DNA of 43,864 bases from Streptomyces sp. CBMA123 (GCF_014596465.1 NZ_MECK01000545.1:1-43864); one strand, 5' to 3'; shown: positions 31,387 to 39,928, numbered from the stretch's first letter. Numbers and translations are program-made. The notes: generated by a model from the sequence alone, not told the origin.

Positions 31387-32097
31387 CTAGAGCCCGCTCG
31401 GCCAGTTGTACCCGCTCGGCACGGTGACCGAGGCGTTCTCCTCGGCTGTGCCGTACACCAGGGCGATCTCGTCGTGGGCGTGCAACCGGACGGCCGCCGG
31501 GTCGCCGCCCACCGGCTTGCCGTCGACGTACGCGGTCAGCGTGTGGGTGGCGTCGGTGCGCAGCCCGCCGAGGTGGTCGGCGGAGGCGGAGACCTGCCAC
31601 TCGGTCAGGAACTGGCCCAGGGTGAAGTCGGCGCTCACCGGCGACTCGACGTGGATGACGCCGCTGGTGTCATGGGTGTGCAGCGGGCTGATCCGTTGGG
31701 CGCTCTCGTCGATGCCGACCAGCGCGGGCACCGTCACGGGCTGTCCGTCGGCGTAGACGTCGAGGTGCGCGTGGATGTGCAGGGCGGTGCCCTCGGCGCC
31801 GAGCATCGGCAGGCCGGCCGCCTTCACGGCCGCCGCGACGTCGGCGGGCGCGTCCCAGGGCGGCGGGGTGGTGCGGCCCTCGGCGGTCGTCCGGGGGTGG
31901 GCCGGGACGCCGCTGGGGCTGGAGGAGCCCTGGTTGGTGGCGATCACGACGGCGATCCCGCCGATCACGACGAGCACCAGCAGGACGATGGCTCCGCCCA
32001 CCAGCCATCGCCGGGACCGGGCGTGCCGGACCTCTGCGGCCCGGAGCGCCGCGACACGGGCCTTCCGGCCGGAGGGCCCCGGGTTCTGCGCTGACAT
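31387..32097 (-). CDS. His-rich membrane-anchored hypothetical protein
   Basis: A 236-residue protein with a basic cytoplasmic N-terminus, one membrane helix at about residues 32-53 (VGGAIVLLVLVVIGGIAVVI), a Pro/Ser linker and an exposed strand-rich domain. Three His clusters recur: LHIHAHLDVY (H107, H109, H111), LHTHDTSGVIHVESP (H140, H142, H149) and RLHAHDEIALVYG. The repeated H-x-H pattern suggests metal binding, perhaps copper or zinc (inference). It looks like a conserved actinobacterial family whose name I do not know. The ATG is preceded by GAGGAGG. Downstream, an SDR relic touches its stop codon. Confidence 0.8.
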   Translation of the reverse strand: MSAQNPGPSGRKARVAALRAAEVRHARSRRWLVGGAIVLLVLVVIGGIAVVIATNQGSSSPSGVPAHPRTTAEGRTTPPPWDAPADVAAAVKAAGLPMLGAEGTALHIHAHLDVYADGQPVTVPALVGIDESAQRISPLHTHDTSGVIHVESPVSADFTLGQFLTEWQVSASADHLGGLRTDATHTLTAYVDGKPVGGDPAAVRLHAHDEIALVYGTAEENASVTVPSGYNWPSGL

Positions 32098-32232
32098 GGC
32101 TGCCGGCCTCCTCGCTCGAGGCGGTTCGTCCCTTCAGCCTCGCAGAGTCCGCCCCGCCGAGCGCGGTGAGCCGGACGCCGGACGCGCCCGGTGGCCGGGC
32201 GGCCACCGCGGGTGGCGGCGCGCCCGGAACGG

Positions 32233-32272
32233 CCTCGGCCCCGGCTCCCCACGAAGGGAGCCGGGGCCGAGG
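32233..32272 (-). terminator. Hairpin terminator, 17-bp perfect stem
   Basis: CCTCGGCCCCGGCTCCC (32233-32249) pairs perfectly with 32256-32272 around CACGAA. It begins eight bases after the stop of the reverse-strand gene ending at 32280. Confidence 0.85.
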
Positions 32273-32279
32273 CGCGCGG

Positions 32280-33089
32280 TCAGCGCTGGCCCGGGTAGCC
32301 CTGCTGCCCCGGCTGGCCCGGGTAGGGCACGTTCGGGACCTGCGGCGGGTACGGCTGGGCCTGCGGCGGCACCTGGGCACCCGGCTGCGGCGGGTACGGC
32401 TGGGCCGGCGGGTAGGCCTGCGGCGCCGGGTAGGGCTGCGCCTGCTGCTGCGGCGGGTAGGGCTGGCCCTGCTGCGGCGGGTACGGCTGCGCCTGCTGCG
32501 GCGGGTAGGGCTGGCCCTGCGGCCCGCCGAAGCCCTGCGGCTGCTGCGGGATCATCTGCTGGCCGGGCGCCGGCTGGGCCATCGGCTGACCGGGCGTCTG
32601 GTAGCCCGGCATCGGGTAGCCCTGGTTCTGCGGGGTGTCGAAGGGCTGCGAGCCGGCGTCGATCGACCCGGGCGGGAAGGCGGCGCTCAGCTGGTCCATC
32701 TCGGCCCGCCAGATGCGGTGGATGTTCAGGCGCACCGGGCTGGAGTCGCCCGGCATCTGGAGGTACATCGAGCTCCAGATGCTCGCCCGCTTGACCCGGC
32801 TGACCGGGAACGCGTGCCGCGGGTAGGCCGCGACCACGTCGCCGGGGCGGTTGTTCCAGCGGTTGGCCGAGTTGACCACCACGTGGCTGTTGGTGAGTGT
32901 CAGGAAGTAGTACCTGCGGGTCAGCACGATGATCAGGCCGACGAGCGGAATCTCACCGAGCGCGGCGGCGAGCCACGGGCTGGGACCGCTCTCCGCGTGC
33001 ACGCAGGCGATGAAGGTCTCCCCGGGGGGCGCGACCTGCGTGAGCTTCTCGATGACCTGGGCCTTCTGCTTGGCCCGGAGGAATGCCAT
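32280..33089 (-). CDS. Hypothetical protein with Pro/Gln/Tyr-rich tail
   Basis: A 269-residue protein. Residues 1-125 form a folded domain: MAFLRAKQKAQVIEKLTQVA, then ETFIACVHAESGPSPWLA, a short hydrophobic stretch (IPLVGLIIVLTRRYYFLTLT) and NSHVVVNSANRWNNRPGDVV. This resembles PH-like membrane-associated domains that recognise cellular RYYFLTLTN segments. Residues 140-269 are a low-complexity tail of PYPPQQ/QPYPP repeats that may drive self-association or bind SH3/WW-like partners. No family is recognised. The ATG at 33089 has AGAGG upstream; longer in-frame starts are rejected. Confidence 0.8.
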   Translation of the reverse strand: MAFLRAKQKAQVIEKLTQVAPPGETFIACVHAESGPSPWLAAALGEIPLVGLIIVLTRRYYFLTLTNSHVVVNSANRWNNRPGDVVAAYPRHAFPVSRVKRASIWSSMYLQMPGDSSPVRLNIHRIWRAEMDQLSAAFPPGSIDAGSQPFDTPQNQGYPMPGYQTPGQPMAQPAPGQQMIPQQPQGFGGPQGQPYPPQQAQPYPPQQGQPYPPQQQAQPYPAPQAYPPAQPYPPQPGAQVPPQAQPYPPQVPNVPYPGQPGQQGYPGQR

Positions 33090-33300
33090 GTCTTCTGTAC
33101 CTCTTACCCCGTCGTGTCCGCCGGCTCGGTGCGGCGGGAAATCGGCTGAGGTTAGCAGGTGGTGATGACACTTCGAACACCAGCGCCGCCGGGCCGGGCG
33201 GCACCCCGCCGGGCCGGGGACCGGCGGGGCCACGTCGGCATACGGAGCATCCGACGACTGCTTGGGTCGCGGAGGTCAGCCCCGGGCGCGGCGGAGCGGA

Positions 33301-35352
33301 TCAGCGCACGGTGGTGACGGTGAAGCCCTCCGGGGCGCGCAGCCGGACGGCGCCGGTGTGATCGGTCTCCGCCTCCACCGGCAGCCCGGCCACCGTCAGC
33401 CCGCCGATCCGCAGCGACTCGTAGCCCGCCGGGACCCGCTCCCGCACCCAGAGCCGGCGATTGGGGGCGTCCGCCGCCAGGCCGAGCAGCGCCTGCAGGA
33501 CCAGAACGGCCGCCGCGGCGGCCCAGGCCTGGGGGCGGCAGGAGGCTGGGTACGGGACGGGGCGGGCGTACTGGGCGCGCGGGTAGCCCGCGTACAGCTC
33601 GGGCAGCCGGTGGTCGAACGCGGCGGCGGCGCGCACCAGTCCGGCGGCCAGCGGGGCGGCGGCCTGGTGCAGTCCGGCGCGGGCCAGGCCGTACACGGCG
33701 ATGGCGCTGTCGTGCGGCCAGACCGAACCGGTGTGGTAGCCCAGCGGGTTGAAGCCGGCGGTGGCGGCGTCCAGGGTGCGCAGGCCGAAGCCGCCGTCCA
33801 GGCCGGGGGCGGTGAGCCGCCGTGCCACCAGCGCGCTCTCCTCGGCGTCCAGCAGGCCGGTGCCGAGCAGGTGGCCCAGGTTGGAGGCGATCGAGTCGAC
33901 CGGGCGCTTGTCGCGGTCGAGGGCGACCACCGGGTACCGGCCGTCCTCGTCCTGCGCCCAGAAGCGGTCGCGGAAGCGCTCGCGCAGCCGCTCGGCCCAC
34001 TGCCGCCACCGCTCGGCGCCGGGGCGGCCGAAGGCCTCCAGCAGGTCGGCGCTCTTGACGGCGGCCTCGTGGGCGTAGGCCTGGACCTCGCTGAGTGCGA
34101 TCGGGGCGGCGGCGATCCGGCCGTCGCGGAAGCGGATGCCGTCCGAGGAGTCCTTCCAGCCCTGGTTGGAGAGGCCGCGGCCGGTGCTGTCGACGTACTC
34201 AAGGAAGCCGTCGCCGTCCGGGTCGGCGTACCGCTCCAGCCAGCCGAGGGCGGCTTCGGCGTTCGGCAGCAGTTCCTCGACCTGCTCGGCGGGCAGGCCC
34301 CAGCGCCAGGCGTCGTGCAGCAGGACGAGCCAGAGCGGGGTGGCGTCGGCGGTGCCGTAGTAGCTGGGCGGCAGGTGGGAGCCGGTGTCCAGGTGCTGTT
34401 CGGCGCGGCGCACCTCGTGCAGGATCTTGCCGGGCTGCTCCTCGGTGGCCGGGTCGACGCGGCGGCCCTGACGGCGGGCCAGGGTGCGCAGGGTGCCGGC
34501 GGCGAGTTCGGTGCCGAGCGGGAGCATCATCCGGGCCGCCCAGAGCGAGTCGCGGCCGAACAGGGTGAGGAACCAGGGTGCTCCGGCGCCGAGGAAGGTG
34601 TCGGCGGGGCGCAGCGGGTCGGTGAGCAGCAGGCCGCGCAGGTCGTGGTGGGAGCGGGTGAGCCAGTGGGCGAGGTGGTGGTCGCGGCCGGTGACCTCGG
34701 GAGTGCTCCAGGGGGTGGTGGCGGCGGCGGGGAAGAGGTCGCCGTCGCGGTGTTCGGCGGTGCACTGGAGGACGGCCTGCCAGCTCTGGCCGGGGGCGAG
34801 TTCGAGGTCGTAGCCGAGGGTGCCGGTGGCGGCGTCGCGGTGGTGGGGGGCGGGGGTGAGGGTGAGGGCGGCGGTGAGCGGGCCGTCGGTCCAGCGCAGC
34901 CCGTCGTCCTCGCCCGTGGGCGTGAGCGGGGTGGCGGTGCGGCCGGCCTTGACGGTGTCCATGGTGGCGAAGTCGCTCTCGGCGCGGATCTCCAGGCGCA
35001 GCCGGGCGGGGAGGGCGCCGGCGTTGTGGAGAGTGTAGCGCTCGACCAGGCGGCCGGGGTGGAGGTCGCGGCGGCGTTCCAGGGTGGTGGCCGGGTCGGC
35101 GGTCCGTTCGGCGAGGCCACGCAGCACGGTGACGAAGGCGGTGTGGCCGTCCGGGGCGTCGACGGTGGCGACCGGGGCGTTGGGGACGCCGGGGGCGCCG
35201 ACCTCCAGCCGGGAGAGGATGCGGCGGTCGCCGTGGTAGAAGCCGTCCGCGCCCTCGGTGATCCGGCCGTCGGGGCGGGCGGCGCAGAAGCTGGGGGCGG
35301 CCACGGAGAGCCGGGCGTCGTGCAGGAACGGCTGCAGCTCGATCGCTGACAT
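33301..35352 (-). CDS. Glycogen-debranching-type (amylo-alpha-1,6-glucosidase) enzyme
   Basis: A 683-residue enzyme. Residues 1-200 form a glycogen-debranching N-terminal beta domain (FCAARPDGRITEGADGFYHG, DRRILSRLEVG). A six-hairpin (alpha/alpha)6 domain follows with APWFLTLFGRDSLWAARMML, KILHEVRRAEQH, YYGTADATPLWLVLLHDAW, SNQGWKDSSDGIRF and YHTGSVWPHDSAIAVYGLAR, all typical of GDE_C/GH15-like debranching enzymes. It would cleave alpha-1,6 or related glucosidic bonds in maltodextrin-like sugars. GAGGAG lies before the ATG at 35352. It is divergent from a LacI gene and sugar ABC transporter, with two matching operators between, so it is probably part of the same regulon. Confidence 0.9.
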   Translation of the reverse strand: MSAIELQPFLHDARLSVAAPSFCAARPDGRITEGADGFYHGDRRILSRLEVGAPGVPNAPVATVDAPDGHTAFVTVLRGLAERTADPATTLERRRDLHPGRLVERYTLHNAGALPARLRLEIRAESDFATMDTVKAGRTATPLTPTGEDDGLRWTDGPLTAALTLTPAPHHRDAATGTLGYDLELAPGQSWQAVLQCTAEHRDGDLFPAAATTPWSTPEVTGRDHHLAHWLTRSHHDLRGLLLTDPLRPADTFLGAGAPWFLTLFGRDSLWAARMMLPLGTELAAGTLRTLARRQGRRVDPATEEQPGKILHEVRRAEQHLDTGSHLPPSYYGTADATPLWLVLLHDAWRWGLPAEQVEELLPNAEAALGWLERYADPDGDGFLEYVDSTGRGLSNQGWKDSSDGIRFRDGRIAAAPIALSEVQAYAHEAAVKSADLLEAFGRPGAERWRQWAERLRERFRDRFWAQDEDGRYPVVALDRDKRPVDSIASNLGHLLGTGLLDAEESALVARRLTAPGLDGGFGLRTLDAATAGFNPLGYHTGSVWPHDSAIAVYGLARAGLHQAAAPLAAGLVRAAAAFDHRLPELYAGYPRAQYARPVPYPASCRPQAWAAAAAVLVLQALLGLAADAPNRRLWVRERVPAGYESLRIGGLTVAGLPVEAETDHTGAVRLRAPEGFTVTTVR

Positions 35353-35415
35353 GGTCTCCTCGTTCTCGGTCGGGGTCTTGACAGTTGCTTCCACCCGGGC
35401 GCAACCTTTCTGCCA

Positions 35416-35429
35416 TTGGAGCGTTCCAA
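35416..35429. promoter_or_regulatory. LacI-family operator, site 1
   Basis: TTGGAGCGTTCCAA is a 14-bp pseudo-palindrome with a central CG, the form expected for LacI/GalR proteins and similar to the Streptomyces CebR box (recalled as TGGGAGCGCTCCCA). It lies 64 bp upstream of the debranching-enzyme ATG. Confidence 0.8.
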
Positions 35430-35467
35430 GACATTAACTCCCCTGGTGGGATTGATGGAACCCCCGC

Positions 35468-35481
35468 TTGGAACGCTCCAA
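35468..35481. promoter_or_regulatory. LacI-family operator, site 2
   Basis: TTGGAACGCTCCAA is exactly the reverse complement of site 1. The centres are 52 bp apart, about five helical turns, so looping between the two divergent promoters is possible. The site covers about -51 to -38 of the predicted LacI transcript. Confidence 0.8.
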
Positions 35482-35505
35482 GCTCAGCTCGATGGCGCCA
35501 GAACC

Positions 35506-35511
35506 TAGGAT
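35506..35511 (+). promoter_or_regulatory. Possible -10 of the lacI-like gene
   Basis: TAGGAT fits the Streptomyces -10 consensus TAGRRT. Its predicted start is at about 35518-35519, on the ATG itself, so the regulator may be made from a leaderless message. No good -35 is seen. AGGA within this box could instead act as an SD. Confidence 0.35.
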
Positions 35512-35518
35512 CACCGTC

Positions 35519-36553
35519 ATGCATGCACACTCTTCGCCCCGGCCCCGGACGGGGCCCGCCGTGACCCTCGAAATGGTCGCCGCCCGGGCCGGCGTGGGCC
35601 GTCAGACGGTGTCCAACGCGATCAACTCCCCCGAGCTGCTGCGCCCCCAGACGCTGGAACGGGTCCGGCACGCCATCGACGAACTCGGCTACCGCCCGCA
35701 CCGGGCCGCCCAGGCGCTCAAGACCAGGGCCAGCCGGCTGATCGGCTACGGCATCCGCTCCAGCAGCACCGGCGTCCCCACGCCCGTCCTGGACCAGTTC
35801 CTGCACTCGCTCTCCGAGGCCGCCGACCGGGCCGGCTACCGGGTGGTGCTGTTCGCCGTCGCCCCCGGGGACGACGAACTCACCAGCTACCAGCAGCTGC
35901 TGGACGAACACGGCGCCGACGGCTTCGTGCTCAGCGGCACCGACCGCGGCGACCGCCGCCAGGGCTGGCTGCACGAACGCGGCGTCCCGTACGTCGCGTT
36001 CGGCCGCACCTGGTCCGGCAAGGACGTCGGCGACTGGGTCGACGTGGACGGCGCCGCCGGCACCTCGGCGGCCGTCCGCCACCTGGCCGGGCTCGGCCAC
36101 CGCCGGATCGGATTCCTCGGCTGGCCCAAGGGCTCCGGCGTCGGCGACGACCGCGCCCGCGGCTGGCAGAGCGCGATGCGCGAACTCGGCCTGTCCACCC
36201 GCGGCCGCCGGGTGGAGAGCCCGGACGACCCGGAACGCGCCACCGAGGCCGCCGGCAAGCTGCTCGCCGGCGGCGCCACCGCCGTGGTGACCGCCAGCGA
36301 CACCCTGGCCGTCGGCTGGTACCAGGCACTGCGCCGGGCCGGCCGCACCCCCGGCCCGGAGGCCGCCGTCATCGGCTTCGACGACTCCCCGATCGCCCCC
36401 CTGCTGTCCCCCTCGCTCTCCACCCTCGCCCAGCCGCTCGACGCCGTCGGCCACGCCTGCATGCGGCTGCTGCTGGAACGCCTCGGCGACCCCGACCGCC
36501 CCATCGAACACGTCCTGCTGGAACCGGAGTTGGTCCTCCGCGAAAGCGCCTGA
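35519..36553 (+). CDS. LacI/GalR family transcriptional regulator
   Basis: A 344-residue LacI-type repressor. The HTH is VTLEMVAARAGVGRQTVSNA and the hinge helix is GYRPHRAAQALKTRAS. A periplasmic-binding-protein-like effector domain follows with DGFVLSGTDR, RHLAGLGHRRIGFLG, AVVTASDTLAVGWYQALR and IGFDDSPIAPLLSPSLST. It should repress the divergent debranching-enzyme gene and the following ABC transporter genes and respond to a malto- or gluco-oligosaccharide (inference). Two TTGGARCGYTCCAA operators lie upstream. The ATG at 35519 is chosen over in-frame ATGs at 35468 and 35492; the first lies inside the operator. Confidence 0.92.
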   Translation: MHAHSSPRPRTGPAVTLEMVAARAGVGRQTVSNAINSPELLRPQTLERVRHAIDELGYRPHRAAQALKTRASRLIGYGIRSSSTGVPTPVLDQFLHSLSEAADRAGYRVVLFAVAPGDDELTSYQQLLDEHGADGFVLSGTDRGDRRQGWLHERGVPYVAFGRTWSGKDVGDWVDVDGAAGTSAAVRHLAGLGHRRIGFLGWPKGSGVGDDRARGWQSAMRELGLSTRGRRVESPDDPERATEAAGKLLAGGATAVVTASDTLAVGWYQALRRAGRTPGPEAAVIGFDDSPIAPLLSPSLSTLAQPLDAVGHACMRLLLERLGDPDRPIEHVLLEPELVLRESA

Positions 36554-36609
36554 CGCCCCTCCCCCGAAGGTTCGCCACCACCCCTCCCACCCTCGCAAGG
36601 AGATCCCGC

Positions 36610-37863
36610 ATGGCCACCTCCCGCACCCTCGCCGCGGCCGCCGTCTGCGCGGCCGTCGCCCTCGGCGCCGTCACCGGCTGCTCCTCCTCGGGCGGTTTCG
36701 GCGACGCACCGGCCAAGCAGTCCTCCGGCGCGAACCAGAGCCTGACCGTCCTGATCGCCACCTCCGGCGAGGCCGAGACCGCGGCCGTCAAGGCCGCCAC
36801 CGCCGACTGGGCGAAGAAGACCGGCAACACCGTCACCGTGCAGATCGCCGGCAACATGAACCAGCAGCTCGGCCAGGCCCTGGCCGGCGGCAACCCGCCG
36901 GACCTCTTCTACGTCAACTCCGACCAGTTCGCCAACTACGCCAAGGGCGGCTCGCTGTACGCCTACGGCGACCAGATCCCGGACGCCGCCGACTTCTCCG
37001 AGCAGCTGCGCACGGCCTTCAGCCACGACGGAACGCTCACCTGCCTGCCCAAGGACAGCTCCACCCTGGCCCTGGCCGTCAACACCACCCTGTGGCAGCA
37101 GGCCGGCCTCACCGAGGCCGACTACCCCACCACCTGGCAGCAACTCGCCGACGACGCCGCCAAACTCACCAGGAACGGCGTGACCGGCCTGGTCACCGCC
37201 CCCGACTACCAGCGGCTCGGCGCCCTGCTCAAGGAGGCCGGCGGCTGGCTCACCAACCCCGAGCAGACCGCGATGACCGCCGACAGCCCGGCCAACCGGC
37301 AGGCGCTGGAGTACCTCCAGGGCCTGCTGAAGTCCGGCTCCGCCGCGTACGTGGCCGACGTGGACGCCGGCTGGGGCGGCGAGGCCCTCGGCAAGGGCAA
37401 GGCCGCGATGACCATCGAGGGCAACTGGCTCAAGGGCGCGATGGCCAAGGACTACCCGGACGTCCGGTACCAGGTCCTCCCGCTGCCCGCCGGCCCGGCC
37501 GGCCCCGGCACCCTCGCCTTCAGCAACTGCTGGGGCATCGCCGCCAAGAGCCGCCACCAGGCGGCCGGCGTCGACCTGGTCAAGCACCTCACCTCCGGCG
37601 CCCAGCAGCTGGAGTTCGCCAAGGCCTTCGGCGTGATGCCCTCGCGCACCAGCGCGCTGGCCACCTACGCCCAGCAGTACCCCGAGTCCAAGGCCTGGGT
37701 CGACGGCGTCGCCCACTCCCAGGCGCCCGTCACCATAGCCGGGTTCAACCAGGTGCTCGGCCAGTTCAACACCGACCTCCAGTCACTGAAGTCGGGCGAC
37801 CCGGCGACCATCCTGGGCACCCTCCAGCGCAACGGCGAGCAGGCCGTCAAGCATGCGAAGTGA
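36610..37863 (+). CDS. Sugar ABC transporter substrate-binding lipoprotein
   Basis: A 417-residue extracytoplasmic solute-binding protein of the MalE/CUT1 type. The signal peptide ends with lipobox AVTGC (C24), so it is a membrane-anchored lipoprotein. The body has ADWAKKTGNTVTVQIAGN, GNPPDLFYVNSDQFANYAK, GKGKAAMTIEGNWLKGAM and ISCLP-like loops typical of family 1 binding proteins. AAGGAG precedes the ATG. It lies 56 bp after the LacI gene and overlaps the first permease gene by 11 bp. The specific sugar is unknown; the divergent debranching enzyme favours maltodextrins. Confidence 0.93.
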   Translation: MATSRTLAAAAVCAAVALGAVTGCSSSGGFGDAPAKQSSGANQSLTVLIATSGEAETAAVKAATADWAKKTGNTVTVQIAGNMNQQLGQALAGGNPPDLFYVNSDQFANYAKGGSLYAYGDQIPDAADFSEQLRTAFSHDGTLTCLPKDSSTLALAVNTTLWQQAGLTEADYPTTWQQLADDAAKLTRNGVTGLVTAPDYQRLGALLKEAGGWLTNPEQTAMTADSPANRQALEYLQGLLKSGSAAYVADVDAGWGGEALGKGKAAMTIEGNWLKGAMAKDYPDVRYQVLPLPAGPAGPGTLAFSNCWGIAAKSRHQAAGVDLVKHLTSGAQQLEFAKAFGVMPSRTSALATYAQQYPESKAWVDGVAHSQAPVTIAGFNQVLGQFNTDLQSLKSGDPATILGTLQRNGEQAVKHAK

Positions 37864-38923
37864 CACCGGAGCCAGGCTCGGGCGCCGCCTGCGCGAGGGA
37901 GCGTGGGGCTGGCTGTTCACCGGCCCCATGGTCCTGGTCCTCGGCCTCTTCATGGTGCTGCCGATCGCGATGGCGCTCTGGGTCAGCCTGCTGCACTGGG
38001 ACGGCCAGTCCAACCCCTTCGGCGGCGACGCGGACTTCGTCGGCCTGGACAACTACCGCCGGCTGTTCGCCGACGACGGCCTGGACCGCACCCTGTTCGC
38101 CACCTCGCTGCGCAACACCCTCTACTACGTGCTGCTGACGGTGCCGCTGCAGACCCTGCTGGCGCTCTTCCTCGCCATCGCCCTCAACCAGCGGATGCTG
38201 CGCGGCCGGGGAACTCTGCGCACCGTGTTCTTCTTCCCCTCCGTCACCAGCTCGATCGCCGTCTCCACCGTCTTCCTGTTCCTGTTCCAGGGCAGCGGCG
38301 CCGTCAACCGGATGCTGGGCTGGATCGGGGTCAAGGGCCCGAACTGGTTCGCCGATCCGCGCGGACTGGTCTGGCTGGTGCTCGGCCGGTTCGGCGTGGA
38401 CCAGCCCGCGCCCGCGGCCGGCGGCCCGCTCGGCCTCTCCTGGTCGGAGTGGTTCGCCGGGCCCTCGGTCGCGATGTGCACCCTGATCCTGATGGCCGTC
38501 TGGACCACCTCCGGCACCTTCATGCTGATCTTCCTGGCCGCACTCCAGGACGTCCCGCGCGAACTGGAGGAGGCCGCCGCCCTGGACGGCGCCGACCGGC
38601 GCCAACTGCTGCGCCACGTCACCCTGCCCGCGCTGCGGCCCGTCCTGTTCCTGGTGCTCACCCTCGGCCTGATCTCCACCTGGCAGGTCTTCGACCAGGT
38701 GTACGTGATGGGCAAGGGCGCCCCCGGCAACACCACCCTCACCCCCGCCTACCTGTCCTACTCGTCCGGCTTCGACAACGCCGACTACGGGCAGGGCGCC
38801 GCCATCGCGTTCGTCCTGCTCGGCCTGGTCCTGCTGTTCACCGCCGTCCAGCGGTGGGCCCTGCGGGAGCGGGACGGCCGTGCGCGACGCGGCCCGAAGG
38901 GAGCACGCCGTGCTCCCCGCTGA
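37853..38923 (+). CDS. Sugar ABC transporter permease (MalF-like)
   Basis: A 356-residue CUT1 inner-membrane permease with about six or seven helices. The coupling (EAA) motif is EEAAALDGADRRQLLRHVTL, which contacts the ATPase. The N-terminal segment GWLFTGPMVLVLGLFMVLPI and YRRLFADDG are typical. A loop with Pro/Ala/Gly (about residues 183-196) is longer than usual between helices. The ATG is inside the end of the binding-protein gene, indicating coupling. Confidence 0.93.
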   Translation: MRSDTGARLGRRLREGAWGWLFTGPMVLVLGLFMVLPIAMALWVSLLHWDGQSNPFGGDADFVGLDNYRRLFADDGLDRTLFATSLRNTLYYVLLTVPLQTLLALFLAIALNQRMLRGRGTLRTVFFFPSVTSSIAVSTVFLFLFQGSGAVNRMLGWIGVKGPNWFADPRGLVWLVLGRFGVDQPAPAAGGPLGLSWSEWFAGPSVAMCTLILMAVWTTSGTFMLIFLAALQDVPRELEEAAALDGADRRQLLRHVTLPALRPVLFLVLTLGLISTWQVFDQVYVMGKGAPGNTTLTPAYLSYSSGFDNADYGQGAAIAFVLLGLVLLFTAVQRWALRERDGRARRGPKGARRAPR

Positions 38924-39803
38924 CCAGGCCGCCCAGGAGCGGCCGGTCCTCGGCCGCTTCCCCCGGCCGCTGCGCCTCCTCGGCTACACCGCCCTGCTGG
39001 GCTTCGCCCTGCTCTACCTGCTGCCGTTCCTGCTGCAACTGGCCAACAGCTTCAAGACCGACCCGGACGCGGCCGCCCACCCGATGACGCTGCTCCCGGA
39101 CGGCGGCACCCTGGCCTCCTACCGTCGGCTGACCGGGCAGGCGCGGGGCGTGGAGAACGTCCCGTTCCTCAGCTGGCTGGGCAACAGCGCGCTGGTGACC
39201 GTCCTGGTCACGGCCGGGCGGGTGCTCTTCGACTCGATGGCCGGCTACGCCCTGGCCCGGCTCCGGTTCCCGGGCCGCCGGCTGCTGTTCGGCTTCGTGC
39301 TGGCGGTGATGGCGGTGCCCGGCGTGGTGCTGCTGATCCCCAAGTTCCTGGTGCTGAAGAGCTTCGGCATGTTCGACACCTACGGCGGGATGGTCCTGCC
39401 GCTGCTGGTCGACGCCGCCGGGATCTTCATCATGAAGCAGTTCTTCGAGTCGGTGCCGCGCGAGATCGAGGAGGCGGCCCGGATCGACGGCGCCGGGACG
39501 TTCCGGATCTTCTGGTCGGTCGTGCTGCCGATGTCCCGGCCCTCGCTGATCACCCTCACCGTGCTCTCCTTCCAGGGCTCCTGGAACGAATTCACCCACT
39601 TCCTGGTCTCCACCCAGTCCAGCGAGCACGACACCCTGACGACCGGTCTGGCGCACTTCGTCTCCGGCGGCCTCGGCTCCGGGACGCAGTACCCGCTCAA
39701 GCTGGCGGCGGCGCTGCTCTCCACCGTGCCGGTGGCGGTGCTGTTCTTCTGCTTCCAGCGGCACTTCGTGCGCGGCGCCAACTCCGGCTCGTCCAAGGGC
39801 TGA
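38910..39803 (+). CDS. Sugar ABC transporter permease (MalG-like)
   Basis: A 297-residue CUT1 permease of the MalG type with six helices. The EAA motif is IEEAARIDGAGTFRIFWSVV and the C-terminus ends in the helix VAVLFFCFQRHFVRG. The GTG at 38910 has AAGGGAG nearby and overlaps the upstream gene by 14 bp; an in-frame GTG at 38880 is an alternative. No ATPase gene follows. In Streptomyces a single MsiK ATPase usually energises such transporters, so that is the likely partner (established for other systems, inferred here). Confidence 0.92.
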   Translation: MLPADQAAQERPVLGRFPRPLRLLGYTALLGFALLYLLPFLLQLANSFKTDPDAAAHPMTLLPDGGTLASYRRLTGQARGVENVPFLSWLGNSALVTVLVTAGRVLFDSMAGYALARLRFPGRRLLFGFVLAVMAVPGVVLLIPKFLVLKSFGMFDTYGGMVLPLLVDAAGIFIMKQFFESVPREIEEAARIDGAGTFRIFWSVVLPMSRPSLITLTVLSFQGSWNEFTHFLVSTQSSEHDTLTTGLAHFVSGGLGSGTQYPLKLAAALLSTVPVAVLFFCFQRHFVRGANSGSSKG

Positions 39804-39928
39804 CGGGAGGCAGCGCGGCCGGGGCGAGGTGGGTGACACCGTGCGGGCCGGGAGGGGCGAAATCCGGTCAAAAGGTCCTGATTTCGGCCTGATCCATTAA
39901 AGTCGGGGTCAAATAATCGTGTGCATCC

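Noticed and set aside
33262..35349. A 695-residue forward frame opposite the debranching enzyme
   Set aside because: Gly/Ala/Val/Glu-rich antisense shadow with no domain.
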